This document shows, piece after piece, positions 50,401-56,200 of a stretch of 64,000 bases of DNA (position 1 is the stretch's first letter; each line of letters opens with the position of its first letter). The stretch covers positions 41,589 to 105,588 of the forward strand of contig NZ_SLXQ01000018.1 in NCBI RefSeq assembly GCF_004340875.1. The letters are read 5' to 3'. The notes under the pieces are model-generated. The model ran no database searches and was not told the DNA's origin. It saw nothing but the letters and a program-made list of their open reading frames with translations. A program made the position numbers and the translations under genes. The DNA comes from Tamaricihabitans halophyticus. GTDB taxonomy: Bacteria > Actinomycetota > Actinomycetes > Mycobacteriales > Pseudonocardiaceae.

Positions 50401-53277
50401 CTTTCTCTTGCCGATGCCGCGGCGATCGTGGCACTGCGCAGCAAGGCGTTGTTGCCGCTGTGTGGCCGTGGTGGCATGGTCTCGCTGTCCTGCGGTGTGG
50501 ACCGTGCCGGCGAGCTGATCGCGCCGTGGGGTAGCGATATCTCCGTGGCCGCCGTCAATGGTCCACAGACCGTGGTGGTCGCCGGCGCCGCGACCGCGCT
50601 GGACGAACTCGTACCCGCCTGCGTACGCGCAGGGGTGCGCGCGCGGCGGATCGCGGTGGATTACGCCTCGCACTCCACTCAGGTGGCGGAGATCCACGCC
50701 GAACTCGCCGAGGCGCTAGGACGCGTATCGGCAAAAACGGCTGATGTTCCGTTCTACTCCACCGTGCGCGGGGAACGGATCGATACCACGATACTGGACG
50801 CCGAATACTGGTACCAGAACCTGCGTTCCGCGGTGCGCTTCGAGGACGCGGTGTCGGCGCTGGTCGTCGCTGGGCACCACACGTTTATCGAAACAAGCCC
50901 GCATCCGGTGTTGACCGCGGCGGTCGGCGAGACCCTTGAAGTGACGGGTACCGCGGGCACCACCGTGGGCACCCTTCGCAGGGACCAGGGTGGCCAGGAA
51001 CGGCTGCTGACCTCGTTCGCCGAGGCATGGGTCAGCGGGGTAGACGTTGACTGGACGTCGGTATACGGCAACGGGCGGCGCCGGATCGACCTGCCGACCT
51101 ACCCGTTCCAGCGGCGCCGGTACTGGTGGGAGCGTGGCACCACGGAAACCGCCGCACCCGGGGACACCGCGTTCTGGGACCTGGTATCAGCCGCGGATGT
51201 GGAATCGCTGGCCACCGCGCTTGACGTGGACATCGAGGTGGCAAGCCAGGTGGCGCCGGGCCTTGCCGCCTGGCGCGACCGCGCGGCCGAACGGGAACTG
51301 GTGGACTCCTGGCGCTACCAGGTTCGCTGGACCCAACTGGGCGAACCGACCGGCGGAGAGGACGGGGCCTGGCTAGTCGTACTGCCCGAGGGGCATAGCA
51401 CCGATGAGTGGGTCTCGTCGGTGCTGGCCGCACTCGGCGACCGGGTGCGGCCGGTAGTAGCCAGTCCGTTGGACCGCGCTGAGTTGACCGCACGGATCGC
51501 CGCTGCGGCAGAGGAACTGGCCAGCGCGGACGCGGAAAACCAGCCCAAGGGCGTGGTTTCGCTGCTTGGGATCCAGACGGAGCCGGCCTCCGACGCTGCT
51601 GACGTGCCAGTCGGACTGCTCGGCACCCTTGCCGTCATTCAGTCCATGGTGGACGTGGGACTGGCCGCGCCACTGTGGTGTCTCACCCGATGCGCGGTAT
51701 CCACCGGCGAGCATGATCCGCTACAGAACCCGGTACAGGCCAGCGTATGGGGACTGGGTCGAGTTGCCGGACTGGAACTGCCGTCCTCCTGGGGAGGTCT
51801 GATCGACCTACCGGAGACGATCGACGACCGGATCGCCGGTCAGCTGCGCGGTGTCCTTGGTGGCACCGAAGACCAGGTAGCGGTGCGCCCCTCCGGAGCA
51901 TTCGGCCGGCGGCTCACGCGCGCGCCAGCCGGGCAGACCGAAACAATCCGTACTACTGGAACAATGTTGATCACCGGCGGCACCGGCGGTGTTGGCGGTG
52001 AGGTGGCTCGCTGGGCCGCGAAACACGGTGCCGAGCACCTGCTGCTCACCAGCCGACGTGGCCCGGACGCGCCCGGGGCGAGCGAACTAGCCGAGGAGTT
52101 GCGCGCCGCCGGCACCCGGGTCACCGTCACGGCCTGCGATATCGCCGATCGTGCCGACGTGACCAGGTTGCTCGCCGCTATCCCCGACGAACTCCCGCTG
52201 ACGTCGGTGTTCCACGCCGCGGGCGGGGTCGGCCAAGACGCCGAGGTTCGGCAGCTGGGCACCGAAGGTCTCGCTGCGCTGTTCGGCCCGAAGGTCGCGG
52301 GCGCGCGGCACCTGCATGAACTGACGAGAGATCTGGCGCACTTCGTACTGTTCTCCTCTGGCGCGGCCGTCTGGGGCAGCGGGCATCAGCCGGGGTATGC
52401 GGCAGCCAACGCGTACCTTGATGCTCTCGCCGAATACCGGAACGCGCAGGGTCAGCCAGCTACCTCGGTCGCTTGGGGCGCCTGGGGCAAAGTAGGTATC
52501 GCGGCCCGGGCCGAGAACGACGAGCAACTCAGTCGGCGCGGTGTACTCGCGATGGACCCCGCGCACGCGGTGACCGCACTACGTCTCGCGATCGAAGATG
52601 GCGCGCCGACCTGTGCGGTTTCCAGTATGGACTGGTCGCGATTCGCGCCCAGTTTCACGGCGCTGCGGTCAAGTCCGCTGCTCGCCGAGCTACCCGAAGT
52701 GCGGGCGCTCACCGATCCGATAGCAGATCCGGTGGAAAGCTCCACGGATCGGCACGCGCTGCTCGCCCGGCTCGACGAGCTGTCCATAGCGGAACGTGAA
52801 CGCGAGCTGCTGGAGATCGTCCGCGCTGAAGCGGGAGTAGTTCTTGGTTTCGCGGCTGGCGATACATTGCCCACATCCCGCCCGTTCCGCGACTTTGGGC
52901 TTGACTCGGTGACGGCGGTCGAGCTGCGCAACCGGCTGGGTTCAGTGACCGGGCTGACGCTGCCGGGGGGTGTGGTCTTCGACTACCCGACGGCAAACGC
53001 GCTCGCCACACATCTGTGCGGGGAGCTTTACCCCGACGTGACTGGCGAAGCTGACGCGGCCGACCCAGACGCGCACATCCGGTCGTTGCTCACGTCGATC
53101 CCGATCAGCAGGCTACGCCAAGCCGGTGTGCTTGATCTGGTGCTGAGCTTGGTACCGGAGGATGGCCAGGCGTCCGAAGGAGACGCCGAGGATGACGATG
53201 TCGCGCAGAACGGCGACTCCTTGGACGAACTGGACGGTGAGGACCTGCTGCGCCTCGCCGACGAGATCACGAACTGA
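35473..53277 (+). CDS. PKS-4: four-module type I polyketide synthase, probably early modules
   Basis: The protein has 5934 residues from an ATG with GGGAG ten nucleotides upstream. An N-terminal docking helix (KLRDYLRRAIAEAHESKTRL) precedes the first KS at residue 34, so it receives its substrate from another protein and is not a loading enzyme. There is no KSQ or loading AT. Modules are KS-AT-KR-ACP four times. The first two ATs read HAFH (malonyl), the last two YASH with GHSQGE (methylmalonyl). KR types by motif are A1, B, A2, A1. A C-terminal docking segment (IPISRLRQAGVLDLVLSLV, then an acidic tail) should bind PKS-5. Methylmalonyl-A2 then methylmalonyl-A1 immediately before DH-KR modules is the pattern expected for modules 1-2 of amphotericin-type synthases; the two preceding malonyl modules are extra. 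FscB-type candicidin proteins also have four modules (from memory). Confidence 0.97.
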   Translation: MADEEKLRDYLRRAIAEAHESKTRLQEVTSRASEPIAVIGMSCRFPGGADTPEDLWRILADGVDTVTDPPADRGWDTDALQHPDPDHPGTAYTLQGAFLDRAAAFDADFFGISPREAVATDPQQRLMLEIAWEAAERAGIDPRSLHGGDTGTFIGGYDAQYGEALGRQQRLEGHAVTGLSPSVLSGRIAYQLGLEGPSVTIDSACSSSLVAIHLAVQALRRGECGLAYAGGVALLLSPDLFVMFSRQRGMAADGRSKAFADAADGVGWGEGAGMLMLERLSDARRNNHPVLAVVRGSALNSDGASNGLTAPNGPSQQRMISAALADAGLSPREVDAVEAHGTGTTLGDPIEAQALLETYGQDRTEPLYVGSIKSNIGHTQNAGGVAGVIKMILAMRSGVLPPTLHVDMPSTHVDWTAGSVSLLTEARPWPETGRPMRAGVSAFGISGTNAHILLEQAPEEEPATEPDEPVARPEPSVLPIPLSGRTPEVLRAVAARATQLESDSLADVAYSYATTRSDFAHRAVVLAADMTEARTGIAALAAGTPHSTVLTGVADGGRTAALFSGQGAQRIGMGRELYERFPLFAEALDAVLAEFPGLREVMWGTDETALHQTGWAQPALFAVEVALYQLLTSWGVVPDQLAGHSIGELAAAYVAGVFSLPDACQLVGARARLMQQLPEGGAMVAVRATEDEVVPLLADPRLRDGVALAAVNGPESVVLSGTEDAVAEVLAAFPDRKTTRLRVSHAFHSPLMDPMLAEFRQVAEGISYHPPAIPLVSTRTGGPVSEEICSAEYWVSQVRDTVRFADAVTALRAAGTTRFVEVGPDAALCALLPDDVLAVALLRRDRDEERTAITGLARLYVAGLPIRAGLFAGLGARTVELPTYPFQHQDFWPEPVRAASATLTGDSAFWQLVDGNVEAFADALELSSTAAAEVLPALTSWRERQQAAARTDSWRYRVDWTPLRGTTRAELTGHWLLVHPDNELQVSVALAAALRAAGAEVRLLPVACAAEIIASDVDVSTVDVVVSLLALDARAEEGTAAVPAGLAGTVRLLRALDAEVPVWALTTGAVTTGSRDVVSQPLQATLWGLGRVAAIERPAAWAGLVDLPETVDERTMERLIAVLAGEFAPEDQLAVRSWGVFGRRLVRAPSGKPGAPSRTRLRGTVLITGGSGGLGGVVARWAADSGAQRLVLLSRSGCEPPASIDIPVSIVRCDVTDREALASVLDEYRPNAVVHAAGTVLGDGPAAEVTPAQLDELLAAKLAARHLHELTEDLDAFVLFGSAAGVWGSAGMAGYSAGNAYLDALAEHRAAAGLPATSVGWGTWADVGLAAEHRDASRKLDRFGVRELDPAGAIEVLDQVVVEGRPTLVVAEIDWTRFAPSFTARRPSPLLDVLSGPQEPAERVSARPTLPADPDAVLELVRGEIAAVLGHADTEAITPNRALAELGFDSLTAVELRDRLAATVGAALPSTMVFDYPNAGALAAFLTETQDDGTSAETPRATRHTEDPVVIVGMSCRLPGDITSPAELWRMLLAEETGVSAFPTDRGWDLAGLAAKSSTTQGGFLAGAANFDAEFFGISPREAIATDPQQRLLLETTWEAIEAAGIDPTELRGTRTGVFVGGSGQDYLSLLGMSEEETAGHAGIGNAASVLSGRIAYLLGLEGPAVTVDTACSSSLVALHLAARALRDGECDRALVGGVTVMSTANTFVEFSVQGGLAADGLCKAFSDDADGTGWSEGVGALMLTRRSDAERAGYPVLAVVRGSAMNSDGASNGLTAPNGPSQQRVIRAALASAGLSASDVDVVEAHGTGTTLGDPIEAQALLATYGQDREIPLLLGSVKSNLGHTQAAAGVTGVIKAVLALRSGTVPASLHAATPSSHVDWNTGDVELVTTATPWPATGRVRRAGVSAFGVSGTNAHVLLEQATDLVVEHEASRPTLVPWVLSGHTASALADRERQLTTVAAPPAEVGAALVKRAALAHRSVLLSTSDSVVAAARGVAGDPGRLALLFAGQGAQRLGMGRELYERFPVFATAFDDVVDALDARSTGSVREILWGSDEAELTKTGWAQPALFALEVALFRLVESFGVRPSVLAGHSIGEIAAAHVAGVFSLDDACTLVSARARLMQALPDGGAMVAVRAAEDELTLTDGVAIAAVNDSDSVVLSGVADEVLTAVGERKYTRLRVSHAFHSPLMDPMLDEFREAITGIEFGEPTIQLVKDVGSVDYWVNHVRDTVRFADDLAATEADTFLEIGPDATLSALADGIPTLRKDQGEETALLTALARLHVTGVQVNWKALFTGIPPAELPPYPFQHQRYWPTLPTTEQPIASWTYQEVWRPHPELAAAQPAGTAVTIAAADHRWLAVVPPEPDAWTSAVATALGAETVTVHADMDHAELTAALAAAAPTGVLSLLATGSSSTATPFGVTATVRLLRALAETSLDAPLWTLTRAAVATTHGEVPGENQAAVLGLGRTAALEYPVEWGGLLDLPAELTAGALANATAVLASGGAEDQLAVRESGVYVRRLVPAELPSPEHWRPAGTVLITGGTGALGRRIALRLAELGAEHLVLVSRSGHGAPGSAELQAELAETGVQVTLRAADAADREQMAEILAEHPVDAVVHAAGVVHDGIIDGLEDADVEAMFHAKVSAARVLDELTADRDLDAFVLFSSAAGILGKLGQAGYAAANAELCALAARRRAAGRPAIALGWGAWSGDGMAAHLYADLPLLDPEAAVGFLTVAALAAQPALLVLDLTDRRLLAGHRHHPQFAELPDVAEAPPAPVATLRDPAVLLDAVRGAVTHVLGHASSADIDVDRPFRDLGFDSLTAVELRNQLTALTGISLPAGTAFDFPTVRQLTDHLTAQLSGEDTDTAVAAATVDEPIAIIAMACRFPGGVDSPARLWQLLADGVDATGPLPTDRGWDHAELATGAGGFLADVAGFDAGFFGISPREALAMDPQQRLLLETTWEGFERAGIDPAAVRGSRTGVFVGTNGQDYFELLRASPDDTDGHAGTGMATSVLAGRIAYTFGLEGPAMTVDTACSSSLVALHLAAESLRRGECDLAFAGGVTVMSTAGPLTELGRQGALSPDGRCKAFADGADGAGFAEGIGMLLVTRLSVARRAGYPVAAIVKGSAVNQDGASNGLTAPNGPAQQRVINQALANAGLSGSDIDVVEAHGTGTALGDPIEAEAVLNAYGQGRETPLWLGSVKSNLGHTQAAAGVAGVLKIVLAMRHRLIPRTLHVAEPSSHVDWSAGTVSVLGEAVPWGTADRPMRAGVSSFGISGTNAHVVLEEPPPVASTEQPVDPPAVPYLLSARTPAALSDLAERLSDVAEDPVAVAAALGSRTQFSHRAVVLGKDTAELTDGLRALAEERPMSAVVTGEAVPERRVVLVFPGQGAQWAGMGAALLDQEPVFAEAIEECAAALEPYIDWSLHGALRADGDLDRVDVVQPASWAMMIALARLWAAYGVHPDAVIGHSQGEIAAAVLAGSLSIQDAARVVALRSKAIARHLAGRGAMISIAEPVEAVIARLSRFGERASIAAINGPTSVVVSGEPSALAELVAECVESGVRAKTIPVDYASHSVHVEDIRDVLLAELADITPHAAVVPFRSTRTGDWNPTADAEYWYDNLRGTVGLHDAVRALVKAGHDTFIEVSPHPVLTLPIQDSAGPDAAVFGTLRRDDGGADRMLRALAEAHTRGVRVDWPTMPGGASVIGDLPTYPFQRERYWPTAPTPAREPVDGLWAALDDPTTFATDLGLPAELITELAPALRSWRTRQHAESTVNDWRYRAEWRPIADTRAQVPDGTWLLVTTESLAEAAEGTEVVSSFADADVPLRVLRLDEADLDRTALADRLPPPEEIAGVVSVLAAAEEPSTTHPDLALGLALTITLIQAFGDAGWDAPVWALTRGAVSTGDTDPLTNPIQAQVLGVGWTAALEHPHRWGGVIDLPAELDDRAASRLLTSLAGGADADQLAIRATGIHARRVVRAPATGAPRERWSPQGTVLVTGGTGQLGPSVVRWLLDNGAKDIVLTSRAEREAGFDERVELIRCDITDRAALAELITELAETGRPVRTVVHAAAVIELAGLAETTLTDFARVVAPKVSGARNLHELATDAETFLLYSSNAGLWGSGEHAAYVAGNAYLSALAQHRRSADLPATAIHWGKWPDSREVLEQFGSADPFGARRTGLRHLDTELAMTALQRALDDRETALALVDVDWARYYPVFSSGRSTTLFAEIPEVAELAREQASATLTTELVDRLRPVGPAERRQLLLGVVRAEAIAVLGYTSVDALPERTAFREVGFDSVTAIDLRNRLTAATGVPLPATLVFDHPNPLALADYLCDELLGTTELGVEETTGTTRAEESDPIVIVSTACRFPGGVSSAEELWRLVADGVDAVGPAPVDRGWDTPAVGGFLTDIAGFDATFFGISPREALAMDPQQRLLLETTWEAVELAGIDMGTLRGTATGVFFGGSYQEYGEIDADVHSVTGVSPALMSGRVAYLFGLEGPAVTLDTGCSSALTALHLACQSLRSGESSLALAGGVTVMASPVEFGGFGELGALSAEGRCKAFGAGADGMGLSEGVGVLLLERLSDARRNGHPVRAVVRGSAMNQDGASNGLTAPNGPSQQRVIRAALGAAGLSGSDIDVVEAHGTGTALGDPIEAGALLATYGRDRATPLYLGSVKSNIGHAQLASGAASLIKMIESLRHAVLPRTLHAEQPSPHIDWSTGALQLLTENTAWPDMDRPRRAAVSSFGISGTNVHVILEQAEVLPHTEPPTVHTPIPWPLSGHTEEAMRAVAALLADIDQSCPADVGWSLVTGRQDLDHRAVVIPAAGADIDSAEAHTTGLHAVAEGKPAHGVVTGAALPGSAGPVFVFPGQGTQWWGMGVGLLENSPVFRETMTECAEALAPYVDWSLLDVVTGTGDDDLLSRVDVVQPALFAMMVSLAAVWRAHGVEPAAVVGHSQGEIAAAYVAGALSLADAAAIVALRSKALLPLCGRGGMVSLSCGVDRAGELIAPWGSDISVAAVNGPQTVVVAGAATALDELVPACVRAGVRARRIAVDYASHSTQVAEIHAELAEALGRVSAKTADVPFYSTVRGERIDTTILDAEYWYQNLRSAVRFEDAVSALVVAGHHTFIETSPHPVLTAAVGETLEVTGTAGTTVGTLRRDQGGQERLLTSFAEAWVSGVDVDWTSVYGNGRRRIDLPTYPFQRRRYWWERGTTETAAPGDTAFWDLVSAADVESLATALDVDIEVASQVAPGLAAWRDRAAERELVDSWRYQVRWTQLGEPTGGEDGAWLVVLPEGHSTDEWVSSVLAALGDRVRPVVASPLDRAELTARIAAAAEELASADAENQPKGVVSLLGIQTEPASDAADVPVGLLGTLAVIQSMVDVGLAAPLWCLTRCAVSTGEHDPLQNPVQASVWGLGRVAGLELPSSWGGLIDLPETIDDRIAGQLRGVLGGTEDQVAVRPSGAFGRRLTRAPAGQTETIRTTGTMLITGGTGGVGGEVARWAAKHGAEHLLLTSRRGPDAPGASELAEELRAAGTRVTVTACDIADRADVTRLLAAIPDELPLTSVFHAAGGVGQDAEVRQLGTEGLAALFGPKVAGARHLHELTRDLAHFVLFSSGAAVWGSGHQPGYAAANAYLDALAEYRNAQGQPATSVAWGAWGKVGIAARAENDEQLSRRGVLAMDPAHAVTALRLAIEDGAPTCAVSSMDWSRFAPSFTALRSSPLLAELPEVRALTDPIADPVESSTDRHALLARLDELSIAERERELLEIVRAEAGVVLGFAAGDTLPTSRPFRDFGLDSVTAVELRNRLGSVTGLTLPGGVVFDYPTANALATHLCGELYPDVTGEADAADPDAHIRSLLTSIPISRLRQAGVLDLVLSLVPEDGQASEGDAEDDDVAQNGDSLDELDGEDLLRLADEITN
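35572..39950 (+). other. PKS-4 module 1: KS-AT(malonyl)-KR(A1)-ACP
   Basis: KS has the variant DSACSSSL (Cys at 36085) and His at 36490 and 36604. AT Ser at 37405, HAFH at 37705-37716. KR from 38959 lacks LDD (reads TVLGDG) and has the A-type Trp at 39331 (residue 1287). The position five after Trp is Met, not His, giving A1; catalytic Tyr at 39355. ACP Ser at 39820. Confidence 0.93.
39988..44065 (+). other. PKS-4 module 2: KS-AT(malonyl)-KR(B)-ACP
   Basis: KS Cys at 40486, His at 40891 and 41005. AT Ser at 41758, HAFH at 42028-42039. At protein level the AT is close to the homogenised group (same KDVGSVDYWVNHVRDTVR stretch) but its DNA has diverged. KR from 43087: the LDD position reads V-H-D (43345-43353), no Trp141, Tyr at 43516, hence B-type and active. 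ACP Ser at 43939. Confidence 0.92.
44107..48515 (+). other. PKS-4 module 3: KS-AT(methylmalonyl)-KR(A2)-ACP
   Basis: KS Cys at 44590, His at 44995 and 45109. The AT differs from all the earlier ones in the window: PGQGAQWAGM, GHSQGE (Ser at 45898) and YASH at 46201-46212, the methylmalonyl signature. KR from 47470 has Trp at 47851 and His five residues later (47866), with Tyr at 47875, which is the A2 pattern (epimerised methyl, L-hydroxyl). ACP Ser at 48382 in VGFDSVT. Confidence 0.93.
48565..53035 (+). other. PKS-4 module 4: KS-AT(methylmalonyl)-KR(A1)-ACP
   Basis: KS Cys at 49018 in DTGCSSAL, where most KSs here have DTACSS; His at 49423 and 49537. AT Ser at 50362 (GHSQGE), YASH at 50662-50673 (methylmalonyl). 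KR from 51958 with Trp at 52372 and Tyr at 52396. A His sits four, not five, residues after Trp, so by the H146 rule this is A1. ACP Ser at 52906 in FGLDSVT. Confidence 0.92.
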
Positions 53278-53288
53278 AGCTGGAGCCC

Positions 53289-53292
53289 GGAG
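53289..53292 (+). promoter_or_regulatory. Ribosome binding site of PKS-5
   Basis: GGAG five nucleotides before the ATG at 53298. The whole PKS-4/PKS-5 gap is 20 nt, so the two genes are co-transcribed. Confidence 0.75.
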
Positions 53293-53297
53293 CACCT

Positions 53298-56200
53298 ATG
53301 ACCAACGATCGCTACGTCGAAGCTCTTCGCACCTCGTTGCGGAGGATCGAGCAGCTGGAGCAGCAGAACCAGCAGCTGGTCGCGAGCGCGGTAGAGCCGA
53401 TCGCGGTGGTCGGGATGGGCTGCCGTTTTCCCGGCGGGGTAGGGACTCCTGAGCAGCTATGGGATCTGGTCGCGGGCGGGCATGATGCGGTGGGCTCGTT
53501 TCCTGCCGACCGTGGCTGGGACCTTGATGCGCTCTCGGCGGGCGGAAGCCTGACTGTCGAGGGCGGCTTCATGCCCGAGGCACTGGATTTCGATCCCGGG
53601 TTCTTCAATATCTCGCCGCGTGAGGCGACGGCGATGGACCCACAGCAGCGGCTGCTGTTGGAGGTCACCTGGGAAGCGCTGGAGCGGGCCGGCATCGATC
53701 CGGATTCGCTACTGGGCAGTCGGACGGGCGTCTTTGCCGGAACTACCGGCGCGGACTACATGACGGTGGTAACGGACACCGACGACGACCTCAAGGTGTA
53801 CGGCAGCACCGCCTTCGCCGCGAGTGTGATGTCCGGCAGGATCGCCTATGTTCTCGGTCTCGAGGGGCCCGCAGTCACAGTGGACACCGGGTGCTCGTCG
53901 TCGCTGGTGGCTATTCACTGGGCGATTCAGGCGTTGCGCTCCGGCGAGTGCTCGGTGGCGCTCGCCGGGGGCGCCACGGTGATGACGACACCTGCCGCTT
54001 TCGAAGCGTTTACCACACAAGGAAACGGTCTCGCGGCGGACGGCCGGTGCAAGGCGTTCGCGGAATCCGCCGATGGCACCGGCTGGGGCGAAGGCGCCGG
54101 CATGCTGGTGCTTGAAAGGCTCTCCGACGCGCAACGAAACGGGCATCCCGTGGTCGCCGTACTGCGTGGCTCCGCACTGAACTCCGATGGCGCATCCAAT
54201 GGGCTCACCGCGCCGAACGGGCCCTCCCAGCAGCGAGTTATCCGGGCGGCGCTCGACTCCTGTGGATTGTCCACCCAGGACGTCGACCTGGTTGAGGCAC
54301 ACGGCACCGGTACCACCCTGGGTGATCCGATCGAGGCACAGGCATTGCTGGCGACCTACGGCCAGGACCGCAGTAACCCGCTGCTGCTCGGCACGATCAA
54401 GTCCAACATCGGGCACACACAGGCGGCTGCCGGGGTCGCCGGTGTCATCAAGATGATCATGTCCATCCGGCATGGCTTCGCGCCACCCACCCTGCATGTC
54501 GACGAGCTGTCTTCGCATGTGGACTGGACCGCTGGTTCGGTTGAGCTGCTACGTTCCGGAATGGATTGGCCAGGTGTCGATCGACCTCGACGCGCCGGTG
54601 TCTCGGCGTTCGGGATCAGCGGCACCAATGCGCATGTGATCGTAGAGCAGGCGCCAGAGGCGATTGTGGAGCCGGTTGAGGCCGCCGTGACACCAGCGGT
54701 CGTGCCATGGGTGCTCTCCGGGCGGACGGCGAGCGCGCTGGACGTTCAGCGTTCCAGAGTGGAGCGCGCTGCCGTCGATCAGTCCAGTGTAGACGTCGCG
54801 GCCTCCCTCGCGGATCGCGCCAAACTGCCACACCGTGCGGTGGTGGTGGATGGCGTTGAGATCGCTCGTGGTGTTGCGCGTGATGGTTCGTTGGCGTTGG
54901 TGTTTGCGGGTCAGGGTGCGCAGCGGCTGGGTATGGGTCGTGGGTTGTATGGGCGTTTTCCGGTGTTTGCCGCGGCGTTTGATGAGGTGGCCAGTAGGTT
55001 CGATGGGCTAGTTGAGGTGGTGTGGGGTTCGGATGAGGATGTTTTAGCTGAGACTGGGTGGGCGCAGCTGGCGTTGTTTGCGTTGGAAGTGGCGTTGTTC
55101 CGGCTGGTGGAGTCCTTCGGTGTTCGGCCGAGTGTGTTGGTGGGTCATTCGATCGGTGAGATCGCGGCCGCGCATGTGGCGGGTGTGTTCTCGCTCGACG
55201 ATGCCTGCACTCTGGTGGGGGCGCGGGCTCGGTTGATGCAGGCGTTGCCGGAGGGTGGTGCGATGGTCGCCGTACGCGCCACCGAGGACGAGTTTACTCT
55301 CACGGATGGTGTGTCGATCGCTGCGGTGAACGGCCCGGACAGTGTGGTGCTCTCAGGCGTCGAAGAGGAAGTGCTTGCGGCGGTCGGGGAGCGCAAGCAC
55401 ACACGGCTGAAAGTGTCGCATGCGTTTCATTCCCCGTTGATGGACCCGATGCTCGACGAGTTCCGGGAAGCCATCGCTGGGATCGAGTTCGGCGAGCCGG
55501 TGATTCCGTTGGTGAAGGATGTTGGCAGTGTTGACTATTGGGTGAATCATGTGCGGGATACGGTGCGGTTCGCCGACGACATTGCCGCTTCTGATGCCGA
55601 TAGGTTCCTCGAGATCGGACCAGACGGCACCCTCTCCGCCCTGGTAGACGGGATCCCCCTCCAACGCAAAGACCGCAACGAGGAAGAAGCCCTTGTCCAC
55701 GGCCTCGCGAACGCGCACGTACGCGGCGTTCCCATGCGGTGGAAGACCTTGTTCGACGGCACCGGGGCGCGCCGGATCGACCTTCCCACCTACCCATTCG
55801 AACACGCCCGCTACTGGCCGAGTAACCCGAAGCGAACCAGTGATCCAGCAGGACTCGGGCAGCGCGCCGCGGGTCATCCGCTGCTCGGTGCCGTTGTCGA
55901 ACTAGCTGATGACGGCGGCGCGGTGTTCACCAGCCGAATCTCGATCGCCACACACCCGTGGTTGGTGGATCATCTGGTCCTCGGCCAGACCATGTTTCCC
56001 GGCACCGGTTTCCTCGAACTCGCCATTCGTGCCGGCGACGAACTTGGCTGCGGACGAGTCGAGGAGCTGACCCTGGCCGCGCCGCTGGTGCTGGACAGCC
56101 CCATTCGGCTGCAAGTCCGGGTCGGCGCGGATGACGGAACCGGCCGCCGCACGATCAGCGTGCACAGCCACGCCGAGGACGCCGGCGAAGGAAACTGGAT

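Noticed and set aside
52372..52398. A2 type for the KR of PKS-4 module 4 because of a nearby His
   Set aside because: The His is four residues after Trp141, one short of position 146, and the residue at 146 is Gln, which fits A1.
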